This document shows, piece by piece, positions 1-6,812 of a DNA stretch of 16,052 nucleotides. The translations under genes were made by a program, and so were the position numbers. The DNA lies in contig JAYKGU010000053.1 in the NCBI GenBank assembly GCA_035285585.1, forward strand, positions 1 through 16,052, in the 5' to 3' direction. Below the pieces are notes generated by a model, which had not been told where the DNA came from, ran no database searches, and saw nothing but the letters and a program-made list of their open reading frames with translations. Position 1 is the first letter of the stretch; every line of letters begins with the position of its first letter. Source of the DNA: JAYKGU01 sp035285585. Lineage in GTDB: Bacteria > Cyanobacteriota > Cyanobacteriia > CAKZMO01.

Positions 1-79
1 TCGAGCTTCTTAATCAAGAATGGCGTTATGGCGATCGCCCATTTTGAGCTAAACAATTAGTTTTGCATAAGCATTAGTT

Positions 80-120
80 CATAACGTATAAGCATTATTT
101 GACATTGCTCATACGTTATG
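80..120. repeat. Inverted repeat, 15-bp arms
   Basis: The arms CATAACGTATAAGCA (80-94) and TGCTCATACGTTATG (106-120) are complementary at 14 of 15 positions, with an 11-base AT-rich spacer. Part of the left arm (ATAAGCATTA, 88-97) also occurs as a direct copy at 67-76, 21 bases earlier. The repeat lies outside any recognisable gene, next to decayed genes. It could be the remnant of a small mobile element or a hairpin; no transposase is visible. Confidence 0.6.
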
Positions 121-157
121 GGTAAAGTCTCAAGCCTTAGTAGCTATGGCTTAAGCG

Positions 158-185
158 TTAGAGAGCGTTTACAAACACTCTCTAA
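158..185. repeat. Short hairpin, IS-end-like
   Basis: TTAGAGAG (158-165) pairs with CTCTCTAA (178-185), and GTTT/AAAC continue the stem inside after one mismatch. Read outward from each side it looks like two GAGAG(C/T)GTTT ends flanked by TTA/TAA. This resembles the termini of some IS5-group elements, but that comparison is from memory and weak. The right arm overlaps the end of the Uma2-like remnant. Confidence 0.45.
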
Positions 186-361
186 GACCGCCGCCTTTTT
201 CCATCCAGCAGCGGCGGCACATGCGGCACATAAAACCAATCAGGCGCTTCCGCCCCCCGCTCCGGTGGGTTGGTCAGCCGCCAGTAGATGCTGCGATCCT
301 GACCAATGGCATACTACCCATCGGGATGCAGGGCATCGAGCACAGGGCGAATTGAATCTGT
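182..361 (-). pseudogene. Uma2/DUF820-type remnant
   Basis: One minus-strand frame reads as a family-like segment, with one in-frame TAG about 15 codons in. Recognisable pieces are RPVLDALHPDG, then after the stop YAIGQDRSIYWRLTNPPERG, APDWFYV and VPPLLDG. This pattern (HPDG-YAIG, PDWFYVP-VPPLL) is the one I associate with cyanobacterial Uma2-family (DUF820, PD-(D/E)XK-fold) proteins. Only about 58 codons remain. There is no start codon, there is an internal stop, and the frame ends in a stop at the hairpin at 158-185. It directly abuts the cobW C-terminal fragment in another frame. Attribution is from memory of the family and is moderately sure; that it is non-functional is clear. Confidence 0.5.
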
Positions 362-635
362 CAGCATCGGCTGGCAGGCTATTAAGAAAGTCGTAGAATT
401 TTTGTACTGAAAAGGGGCGATCGCTCCAATATGAAACAGATACAAACCCATCGTTTTCTAGATGACGAGAATGGTGGTGATGCTTATGGTGATGCTCATG
501 CTCACCGTGATGGTAGTGAGCTTCATGGTCTGAGTGCTCGTGCTCGTGGAGAGAGGTATCGAGGGAGAATTTTGTTTCGTGAAGGCTCGGATCGTTAAAG
601 CCCACATCGAGAATTAACGGCAGAGGGGCGCTACC
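362..635 (-). pseudogene. cobW-type GTPase, C-terminal fragment
   Basis: The frame runs PLPLILDVGFNDPSL, then a histidine-rich segment (HYHHGEHEHHHKHHHH), then FVSVSYWSDRPFSVQKFYDF and LNSLPAD. This is the order seen in COG0523/CobW proteins: end of the G domain, a His-rich metal-binding loop, and the CobW C-terminal domain beginning with an F-S-rich strand and a KF..FL..LP helix. The domain breaks off after LPAD, where the Uma2-like remnant starts. Upstream (higher coordinates) a TGA stops the frame a few codons before PLPLIL. The N-terminal half of what is probably the same gene lies at 1040-1156 on the same strand. CobW-family GTPases deliver or manage metals such as zinc; this one cannot be functional. 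Confidence 0.75.
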
Positions 636-693
636 GATGAATCAACAGCTTCTTGATAAATTGTCAGTAAGTAGGTCAGCACAATTAAATTCA

Positions 694-730
694 GGTTAAA
701 AAACCGGGGTGCTCTCTCGGTTTTCTAACC
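694..730. terminator. Strong hairpin, possible bidirectional terminator
   Basis: GGTTA-a-AAAACCG (694-706) pairs with CGGTTTT-c-TAACC (718-730), with one internal mismatch and an 11-base loop. The stem carries A and T runs on both sides, as in bidirectional terminators. It separates the cobW C-terminal remnant from the plus-strand helix-turn-helix gene. It might instead be one end of the segment that replaced the middle of cobW. Confidence 0.45.
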
Positions 731-792
731 TTCGTTTTTCAACACAGTTCTACTTATTCGTGGGTTAACGCTTTCTGTGAACCATAAGTACT

Positions 793-1032
793 ATGAATCA
801 TAAATATACGGCCAAACAGGGACAGTACCTGGCTTTCATCTACTACTACACCAAACTGAATGGCCGTCCACCGGCTGAGAGAGATATGCAGCACTACTTT
901 AAAGTGACACCGCCTAGCGTTCACCAGATGATTCTCACCCTTGAAGAAAAGGGATTAATTTCACGACAACCGGGACAGCCTCGCAGTATTCGACTATTAC
1001 TATCTCGTGATCAATTACCTGATCTGGAATGA
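793..1032 (+). CDS. Small LexA-like winged-helix DNA-binding protein
   Basis: The 79-residue product matches the LexA N-terminal DNA-binding domain over nearly its whole length: YTAKQGQYLAFI (helix 1), GRPPAERDMQHYF (helix 2), TPPSVHQMILTLEEKGLI (recognition helix region) and a wing QPGQPRSIRLL. LexA itself carries a C-terminal self-cleaving peptidase domain, which is absent here, so this is not the SOS repressor. It is probably a small transcription regulator; its targets are unknown. No clear Shine-Dalgarno sequence precedes the ATG. The gene sits exactly where the middle of a cobW gene should be, between cobW fragments on the opposite strand, so it probably arrived with a rearrangement. 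Its reading frame is intact. Confidence 0.7.
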   Translation: MNHKYTAKQGQYLAFIYYYTKLNGRPPAERDMQHYFKVTPPSVHQMILTLEEKGLISRQPGQPRSIRLLLSRDQLPDLE

Positions 1033-1039
1033 ACACAGC

Positions 1040-1156
1040 TCTTGCGTGGGTGAGGATGCGGTTGAGCAGGGTGGTTTTGCCCGCACCGAGATAGCTCGTC
1101 AGGACGGTCACGGGCACCACGTTGTCTTCTGTCTTTCTGCTTGATTGTCCATCCAT
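1040..1156 (-). pseudogene. cobW-type GTPase, N-terminal fragment
   Basis: From the ATG at 1156 the minus strand reads MDGQSSRK, then VPVTVLTSYLGAGKTTLLNR and ILTHA. This is the beginning of a COG0523/CobW GTPase with its P-loop. The family usually has GYLGAGKTT; here the first glycine of the P-loop is serine. Family similarity stops after ILTHA, and the frame then runs into the antisense of the helix-turn-helix gene. All later G motifs (switch regions, NKxD) are missing. The C-terminal part of a cobW gene lies at 362-635 on the same strand. The frame is also open upstream of 1156, but that part does not look CobW-like. Confidence 0.75.
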
Positions 1157-1282
1157 CTCTTCCTGATCTTCGGACAAGGGCAACTGTTCCACAGAATCGG
1201 GCTGCTCCCATTCATCGACTGCCCCTGCGGATGGGCGGAGTTCTCCAAAGTGCTGGTTTTTTAGACATCTCCTGCAACCCTG

Positions 1283-1345
1283 CCTTCTCAATTGACCGCT
1301 GCAAGATATCCCTCACCCCCGGATTGTCCCGTTGAGAAGGGGGTG
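1283..1345. promoter_or_regulatory. Overlapping hairpins in leader of ABC operon
   Basis: CCTTCTCAA (1283-1291) can pair with TTGAGAAGG (1332-1340). CACCCCC (1314-1320) can pair with GGGGGTG (1339-1345), extended outward by a bulged ATATC/GATAT match. The two right arms overlap at 1339-1340, so the stems compete at their junction. They lie 60-120 bases upstream of the binding-protein start. This could be a leader switch, a terminator of the region to the left, or chance in GC-rich DNA. I see no known riboswitch consensus. Confidence 0.3.
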
Positions 1346-1404
1346 ATATGGTCTAGCCTTGGAGCGCCTTTGAGACGCCTGTACCTCTCTGGTTTTGAGC
1401 AATC

Positions 1405-3045
1405 ATGACGCGAAGACTGAAGCTTGCTGTTCTATCTATGGGTGCGATTCTACTCGGTCAGGTGCTGGTCGGCTGCGGCGGTAGCCAGCCCGAATCAGCC
1501 AGTTCTGACCCATCTGCCGAAACGCCGTCCCAAACAGGCTCCGCTGAGCAAATCGTGCTGGCCATCGGTGGCGAAAGCGAAGAGGGCTACGACCCCACCC
1601 TGGGCTGGGGCCGCTACGGCTCTCCTCTGTTCCAGAGCACGCTGCTAAAGCGGGATGCCGACCTCAATATTGTGAACGACCTGGCGACCGACTACAGCAT
1701 TAGCGACGATGGGCTGGTCTGGACGGTAACCATTCGGGACGATGCCCTGTTCTCCGATGGGGAACCGCTGACGGCGGCGGATGTGGCCTACACCTTTAAC
1801 AAGGCGACAGAGAGCGGCGGGCTGACGGATGTCACCGTGCTGGAAGAAGCCGTCGCAGTGGATGATACCACCGTGGAGCTGCGGCTACAGCAGCCTCAGA
1901 GCACCTTTGTCAATCGCCTGATTACTTTGGGCATCGTGCCCGAACACGCCCATGGCCCCGACTATACCCGCAACCCGATTGGCTCTGGCCCTTACCAGAT
2001 GGTGCAGTGGGACGAGGGGCAGCAGCTCATCGTGGAGGCCAATCCCAACTACTATGGCGAGGCCCCTGGCATCCAGCGGCTGGTGTTTCTCTTTGTGGAA
2101 GAAGACGCCGCCTTCGCCGCCGCTAAAGCCGGACAGGCCCAGGTGGCGAGCGTGCCCCAGTCCCTGGCGGTGCAAACCATCGACGGCATGACCCTCTACG
2201 ACGTCACCAGCGTCGATAACCGGGGGCTAATGTTCCCCTACGGCCCCAACACCGGGGCAACCACTCCGGACGGCGACCCCATCGGCAATGACGTGACGGC
2301 AGATCTGGCCATTCGGCAGGCCGTGAACTACGCTGTTGATCGGCAGGCCCTGGTGGAAGGAGTGCTGGAGGGGTACGGCTCTCCCGCCTATGGGCCGGTG
2401 AGCGGGCTGGCCTGGGAGGAACCGGGGGCGAAGATCGAGGATGCCCAGCCGGAGAGAGCGCAAGAAATCCTGGCGGCGGGCGGTTGGGCCGATGGCGACG
2501 GGGACGGGGTGCTGGAGAAGGGCGATCTGCGGGCCGAGTTCACCATTCTCTACCCAGCTAATGACAGCACCCGGCAGGCTCTGGCTCTGGCGGCGGCGGA
2601 AATGCTCAAGCCCATTGGCATCCAGGCCAACGTCGAGGGCAAAAGCTGGGACGAGATTGAACCGGCCATGCACAGCAATGTGGTGCTGTTTGGCTGGGGC
2701 AGCCACGACCAGACCGAGATGTATAACCTCTACCACAGCCAGATGGCCCAGGGGGATTTCTACAACGCCGGTTACTACGCTAATCAAACCATTGATGAAA
2801 CCCTGGATCTGGCGATGGGGGCATCCTCGGAAGCAGAGGCGATCGCCTTCTGGAAAGCAGCCCAGTGGGACGGCAACCAGGGCTTCACGGCCCAGGGGGA
2901 TGCGGCCTGGGCCTGGCTGGTGAACCTGGACCACACCTACTTCGTCAGCGACTGTCTGGACATCGGCCAACCCCAGGTGGAACCCCACGGCCACGGCTGG
3001 CCCATCACCGCCAACATCGCTGAGTGGCAGTGGACATGCAACTAA
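1405..3045 (+). CDS. ABC importer substrate-binding lipoprotein, family 5
   Basis: The product (546 residues) is a solute-binding protein of the DppA/OppA/NikA family (SBP family 5), which hands a peptide, nickel complex or similar solute to a membrane importer. It starts with MTRRLKLAVL, a hydrophobic segment and a lipobox LVGC with Cys24 as the lipidation site, followed by a Ser/Pro/Gln-rich linker. Family signatures follow: GRYGSPLFQSTLLKRDADL, LATDYSISDDGLVWTVTIRDD, FSDGEPLTAADVAYTF (the family hallmark), NPIGSGPYQMVQW and ANPNYYG. Length is normal. It overlaps the first permease gene by about 10 bp. The substrate cannot be read from the sequence; nickel or another metal chelate and short peptides are all possible. 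No clear Shine-Dalgarno sequence was found. Confidence 0.9.
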   Translation: MTRRLKLAVLSMGAILLGQVLVGCGGSQPESASSDPSAETPSQTGSAEQIVLAIGGESEEGYDPTLGWGRYGSPLFQSTLLKRDADLNIVNDLATDYSISDDGLVWTVTIRDDALFSDGEPLTAADVAYTFNKATESGGLTDVTVLEEAVAVDDTTVELRLQQPQSTFVNRLITLGIVPEHAHGPDYTRNPIGSGPYQMVQWDEGQQLIVEANPNYYGEAPGIQRLVFLFVEEDAAFAAAKAGQAQVASVPQSLAVQTIDGMTLYDVTSVDNRGLMFPYGPNTGATTPDGDPIGNDVTADLAIRQAVNYAVDRQALVEGVLEGYGSPAYGPVSGLAWEEPGAKIEDAQPERAQEILAAGGWADGDGDGVLEKGDLRAEFTILYPANDSTRQALALAAAEMLKPIGIQANVEGKSWDEIEPAMHSNVVLFGWGSHDQTEMYNLYHSQMAQGDFYNAGYYANQTIDETLDLAMGASSEAEAIAFWKAAQWDGNQGFTAQGDAAWAWLVNLDHTYFVSDCLDIGQPQVEPHGHGWPITANIAEWQWTCN

Positions 3046-4031
3046 GGCCGCTGCTCACCTTTGCCGCCCGTAAGCTGCTGCGGCTGGGGCTGTTGCTGCT
3101 GGCCGTGGCGGTGTTCACCTTCGTGCTCCTGAGCCTGTCGCCCATCGACCCGCTGCAAGCCTACATCGGGGCCAACATGATGCAGATCAGCCCAGAGCAG
3201 CGGGAGCTAATCGCCGAGCGCTGGGGGCTGGATCAGCCCATGATTCTGCGGTTTTGGGACTGGCTGGGGCAGTTGGTGCAGGGCAACTGGGGCACCTCGA
3301 TGGTGTTTAACCAGCCCGTGGGGGCGGTGATTGCCACCCGGTTTCAGGCGTCTTTGCAGATGCTGGCGATCGCCTGGCTCCTCTCGGGTGTCCTGGGGCT
3401 GGGGCTGGGCATCCTGGCGGGGGCACTGGCGGGGAGCTGGGTTGATCGCGCCATTCGCCTCTATGCCTACACCCTGGCGTCGTCCCCCACCTTTTGGGTA
3501 GCGCTGCTGCTGCTGATTATCTTCTCGGTTTCCCTGAAGGTCACCCCCATTTGCTGCGCCGCTCCCCCCGGCGTCCTGGCGGCGGACGTCACCCTCTGGC
3601 AGCACCTGCACCACCTGCTGCTGCCCGCCATCACCCTCAGCATCATCGGCATCGCCAACATTGCCCTGCACACCCGCCAAAAGCTGATCGACGTGCTGCA
3701 CAGCGACTACATTCTCTTTGCCCGCGCCCAGGGAGAAAGCCTCTGGGGCGTAGTTCGCCACCACGGCTTGCGCAACCTGATTCTCCCGGCCCTCACCCTG
3801 CAATTTGCCTCCTTGAGCGAGCTGTTTGGCGGCTCGGTGCTGGTGGAGCAGGTGTTTGCCTATCCCGGCCTGGGGGAGGCCACGGTGCAGGCGGCGCTGC
3901 GCAGCGATGTGCCGCTGCTGGTGGGCATCGTGTTCTTCAGCGCCCTGTTCGTCTACACGGGCAACACCCTGGCCGATTTGGCCTACCCCATCATCGACCC
4001 CCGCATCCGCCTGGGAGGCTGGCAGTCATGA
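3036..4031 (+). CDS. ABC importer permease 1 (DppB/NikB type)
   Basis: This integral membrane subunit of the peptide/nickel ABC importer is 331 residues from ATG 3036. A GTG at 3024 would add four residues. I prefer the ATG, although neither start has a clear ribosome site. The N-terminal segment LLLLAVAVFTFVLLSLSPID is the first membrane helix. It is followed by the family-typical periplasmic segment with ERWGLDQP and GNWGTSMVFNQPV, then about five more hydrophobic helices. The cytoplasmic EAA-type coupling loop is ARAQGESLWGVVRHHGLRN, and FAYPGLGEATVQAAL and DPRIRLGG close the protein. The start overlaps the end of the binding-protein gene and the stop overlaps the next ATG, so translation is coupled. 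Confidence 0.9.
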   Translation: MQLRPLLTFAARKLLRLGLLLLAVAVFTFVLLSLSPIDPLQAYIGANMMQISPEQRELIAERWGLDQPMILRFWDWLGQLVQGNWGTSMVFNQPVGAVIATRFQASLQMLAIAWLLSGVLGLGLGILAGALAGSWVDRAIRLYAYTLASSPTFWVALLLLIIFSVSLKVTPICCAAPPGVLAADVTLWQHLHHLLLPAITLSIIGIANIALHTRQKLIDVLHSDYILFARAQGESLWGVVRHHGLRNLILPALTLQFASLSELFGGSVLVEQVFAYPGLGEATVQAALRSDVPLLVGIVFFSALFVYTGNTLADLAYPIIDPRIRLGGWQS

Positions 4032-4888
4032 CCATCACTGCCCCTACCGCCGTCCCAGCCCCAAAACGCCGCAGCAATCGGCGGCAGCAAACCCTCTGGA
4101 GCATTGCCCTCTGCGCCCTGTTTCTGCTGGCCATCATCTTCAGCACCTGGGTGATTGGCGACGATGGCCTCAGTCCCGTCCTCACCCAGCGCAACCAGCC
4201 CCCGTCCCTGGCCCATCCCTTTGGCACCGATTGGCTGGGGCGAGACATGCTCAGCCGCTCCCTCCACGGCATGTCCCTGAGCCTGCGGGTGGGCCTGCTG
4301 GCGGCGGGCATCAGCGCCCTGATTGGCACCGGGCTGGGCCTGGCCGCTGGCACCCTGGGGGGCTGGGTCGATGCCGTAATTACCTGGATTATAGACGTCT
4401 TCTTCAGCCTGCCCCACCTGGTGCTGCTGATTCTCGTCGCCTTTGCCGCTGGCGGCGGCACAACGGGGGTGATTATTGCCGTCGCCCTGACCCACTGGAC
4501 CAGCCTGGCGCGAGTGATTCGGGCGGAGGTGCTGCAGGTCAACGGCTCCGACTATGTGCAGCTCTCCCGCCGCTTTGGCCAGTCGCCCCTGTGGATTGCC
4601 CGCCACCACATGGTGCCCCACGTCATTCCCCAGCTTCTGGTGGGGCTGATTCTGCTGTTTCCCCATGCCATCCTGCATGAGGCGGCCCTGTCCTTCATCG
4701 GCATCGGCCTATCGCCCCACATCCCGGCGATCGGTATCATTCTGGCCGAGTCTATGCGCCACCTCTCCACCGGCTACTGGTGGCTGGGGGTGATGCCGGG
4801 ACTGCTGCTGCTGCTCTCGGTAAAGGCATTCGACTGGCTGGGGGAAAACCTGCGGGCTTTGCTGGATCCGAAGACCAGCCAGGGTTAG
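4028..4888 (+). CDS. ABC importer permease 2 (DppC/NikC type)
   Basis: This is the second membrane subunit, 286 residues, starting at the ATG of an ATGA overlap with permease 1 (4028-4031). The frame is open further upstream but that part is out-of-frame shadow of permease 1. Features in order: a basic N-terminus; a membrane helix near residues 20-45; HPFGTDWLGRDMLSRSLHG, the typical DppC/NikC signature; several hydrophobic helices; the coupling loop VNGSDYVQLSRRFGQSPLWI; and HEAALSFIGIGLSPHIPAIG near the end. It should form a heterodimer with permease 1. The matching ATPases are not next in line but lie about 1.9 kb further on, beyond a two-gene unit on the other strand. Confidence 0.9.
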   Translation: MTITAPTAVPAPKRRSNRRQQTLWSIALCALFLLAIIFSTWVIGDDGLSPVLTQRNQPPSLAHPFGTDWLGRDMLSRSLHGMSLSLRVGLLAAGISALIGTGLGLAAGTLGGWVDAVITWIIDVFFSLPHLVLLILVAFAAGGGTTGVIIAVALTHWTSLARVIRAEVLQVNGSDYVQLSRRFGQSPLWIARHHMVPHVIPQLLVGLILLFPHAILHEAALSFIGIGLSPHIPAIGIILAESMRHLSTGYWWLGVMPGLLLLLSVKAFDWLGENLRALLDPKTSQG

Positions 4889-4938
4889 ATTGACGAAATT
4901 TGCGTCTGATGCAGATCAGGGACTGGATACCCCGTCGC

Positions 4939-4955
4939 GCAAGCATCCTGCTTGC
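4939..4955. terminator. Short perfect hairpin between convergent genes
   Basis: GCAAGCA (4939-4945) and TGCTTGC (4949-4955) form a perfect 7-bp stem with a 3-base loop. It stands 50 bp after the permease stop and about 120 bp beyond the end of the minus-strand gene at 5077. No U-run follows on either strand, so it would be a weak terminator, or an extragenic repeat. Confidence 0.3.
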
Positions 4956-5076
4956 TCACATAGTCCCATTGCAGGCCAGCAGCCCGCGCAACGCAAGGTT
5001 TTGAGACAATTCACATTAGGCACAGTTGGTAATTCTCTGGACTCTAAGCACAGCTTACAGTAAGTTTGATTTTCTG

Positions 5077-5511
5077 TTATTTCAGAGGAAGCCTTCCAAT
5101 TATCCTGAGTCCTTGTTTAGCTAGCCTGCGGCTCTCGGAACTACCAGGTAAAACAGAAACTTTTCCGGCAGCAATCCAATGAAACTTTTTTGGCTCCCTG
5201 TTAAGTGCGGGTGCATCCTGAGCGAGAAAGTCTTTCAACCACTGAAGCTTTCTGAGTACTGATTCGACATCACTAGTTTGAGCACTATGGACTTCAATAA
5301 AATGCGTTTCGCCATCATAGCCCAAGGCATAATCCCAACGTGAACTGGTAGGATACTGTGTTTTAACAGCGGTATCAATATCGACACTACCTTCACACTT
5401 ACGTGGATACACAGGTTGAACTTTACTGCTATTTGTTCCCAATGCCCCTAATCCTTGCTTCAATGCTTCCTTCAGCAAAGGCGTCTCCTTGACAGCGTTG
5501 ACAAAACTCAT
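5077..5511 (-). CDS. Small unknown protein, partner of ATPase; nuclease-like motif
   Basis: I do not recognise a named family for this 144-residue protein. A conserved-looking core includes GSVDID (41-46), SRWDYALGYDGETHFIEVHS (57-76), a predicted helix with VLRKLQWLKDFL (85-96), FHWIAAGKVSVLP (110-122) and RRLAKQGLRI near the end. The spacing D60 to E73-x-H75 on strand-like segments, followed by a helix with Lys88, resembles a PD-(D/E)XK nuclease core with His in place of the usual Lys. That is inference from the pattern alone. The start ATG overlaps the stop of the upstream ATPase gene (ATGA, 5508-5511), so the two are co-translated and probably act together. The gene is AT-richer than the transporter genes on either side. 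Confidence 0.75.
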   Translation of the reverse strand: MSFVNAVKETPLLKEALKQGLGALGTNSSKVQPVYPRKCEGSVDIDTAVKTQYPTSSRWDYALGYDGETHFIEVHSAQTSDVESVLRKLQWLKDFLAQDAPALNREPKKFHWIAAGKVSVLPGSSESRRLAKQGLRIIGRLPLK

Positions 5512-6656
5512 ACTTTATCTTGGATAGCTTGAGAGACAACATCAGACGCCTGACTGCTGAAACTTGTCAATCCTCCCCAATCAGCAACAGCAGCATCTGC
5601 ATGGACTGGGTCTAGAGATGAAATGTCGCGGACAAAAACACCTTCTCCTTTTTGATCAAAATAATAGGTTGATATTATTTTGTTCTTAAGGACGTCATCA
5701 AACATTTTACTAATTGGAGAAGATTTCTTTAAGCCAAAAAGGTGGTAAAGATACTTAGCGTCAGGGTTTTCTTCTTGGAGTGAGCGAATTGCCCAAGCAG
5801 CCTCTAGCAGCACGGGTGAATGGGTTGATAGTAGTAAACGATAGCCTCGATGGAGTAACTCTAAACAAACGAGGAAAACAGCCAAAATTGCTTGTGGGTG
5901 TAACCCCATTTCCAATTCTTCAATGGCAACCCAGTCTATCTCTGGCTTTTTTGAAGCCCGTGATGCAGGCATGAGCCAATAGAGACCAAGCAGTAAAGGC
6001 ATAAATTCACGCTGTCCAGCGGACCAGGTCATGAAGGGCAAGTAGTCACCGTTCATATTAATTTGAATACGCTTGCGCATACCAGTTGTATTTAACTCTA
6101 CTTGCGCTCCATGGAAAATACTGTTATCTAATGCGTCTCTTAGCTCTTTCTTCAGACTTCCATCCCGCGGAAAGATAGCGCTGCCCTTACTGCCAAGTCC
6201 TTGCTGCATTAGAAGCCGTAGATGCTCACTAAAGTTCTGTACAACATAAGGATCTCCTACTTCAAAACTTGTGAAAGGACGTGGCCACCCATTCTCAAGT
6301 ATCAGGACTCTCTGGGCTGGAACGAAAAATAGCTGTTCCTTACTACGGGTGCCTTTTTCGAGAAGATTTGATGGCTTGACGCTTTTTCCATCTACGTGGA
6401 TTTCCGTTCTCTCAGTCCACAGGCTACGCATCCCTTCGCCAAAGTATAGCTCCATAAAGTTAGTTGAATCATTACCTAAGTCAAAGCCGTTTTTTTTAAT
6501 TGTATAAATAATATCATCACTATCAAGAAGAAGTTTCGTCAACTGCAACAAAATACTTTTCCCTGTAGCCTGAGGTCCAACCAGCAGAGTTAAATCTCCA
6601 AAAGTGACATCTGCCTTTTTAAGTGGGCCTAAATTAGCAATTTGAATGTTTTCCAT
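5508..6656 (-). CDS. AAA/ABC-type ATPase (AAA_21/RecF-like), orphan
   Basis: This 382-residue ATPase has a RecF/SMC/OLD-like head but no coiled coil and no recognisable TOPRIM domain. Residues seen: N-terminal strand MENIQIANLGPLKKADVTFG; Walker A GPQATGKS (27-34); an ABC-like signature WSAGQRE (211-217); Walker B WVAIEELEMGLHP (242-254); and the H-loop LLLSTHSPVLLE (274-285). The Walker B acidic pair is EE rather than DE. The C-terminal 80 residues are unlike anything I recognise. ATPases of this class often drive nuclease or toxin partners in phage defence (PARIS, Septu and Rlo-type pairs are examples of the principle); this one has a small partner gene overlapping its stop by 4 bp. GAGAA seven bases before the ATG is a weak ribosome site. 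Base composition is lower in GC than its neighbours, suggesting transfer. Confidence 0.85.
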   Translation of the reverse strand: MENIQIANLGPLKKADVTFGDLTLLVGPQATGKSILLQLTKLLLDSDDIIYTIKKNGFDLGNDSTNFMELYFGEGMRSLWTERTEIHVDGKSVKPSNLLEKGTRSKEQLFFVPAQRVLILENGWPRPFTSFEVGDPYVVQNFSEHLRLLMQQGLGSKGSAIFPRDGSLKKELRDALDNSIFHGAQVELNTTGMRKRIQINMNGDYLPFMTWSAGQREFMPLLLGLYWLMPASRASKKPEIDWVAIEELEMGLHPQAILAVFLVCLELLHRGYRLLLSTHSPVLLEAAWAIRSLQEENPDAKYLYHLFGLKKSSPISKMFDDVLKNKIISTYYFDQKGEGVFVRDISSLDPVHADAAVADWGGLTSFSSQASDVVSQAIQDKV

Positions 6657-6812
6657 GATTCTCGACAGGCTATTTCAGTGATGAGATAATATAATTAAAA
6701 AATTTGATAGGTTTTCCATCCCTAGAACATGGTGTATTCTATCTAAAGCCCTCGTCAGATTTATTCTGTCATGGTTTTTGAGAAGAGTGCATTTAGTGCT
6801 CTGCTGATACCT

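Noticed and set aside
118..396. Plus-strand open frame of 92 codons starting in the inverted repeat
   Set aside because: Low-complexity Ala/Pro/Arg-rich text without motifs; the same DNA reads as cobW and Uma2 remnants on the other strand.
2227..2994. Long minus-strand open frame inside the binding-protein gene
   Set aside because: It is antisense shadow in GC-rich coding DNA; the plus-strand frame carries clear family motifs.
3494..4027. Upstream extension of the permease 2 frame
   Set aside because: The Pro/Arg/His-rich text is the out-of-frame reading of permease 1; permease 2 has a good coupled start at 4028.
3983..4678. Minus-strand open frame opposite permease 2
   Set aside because: Gln/Gly-rich shadow with no recognisable motif.
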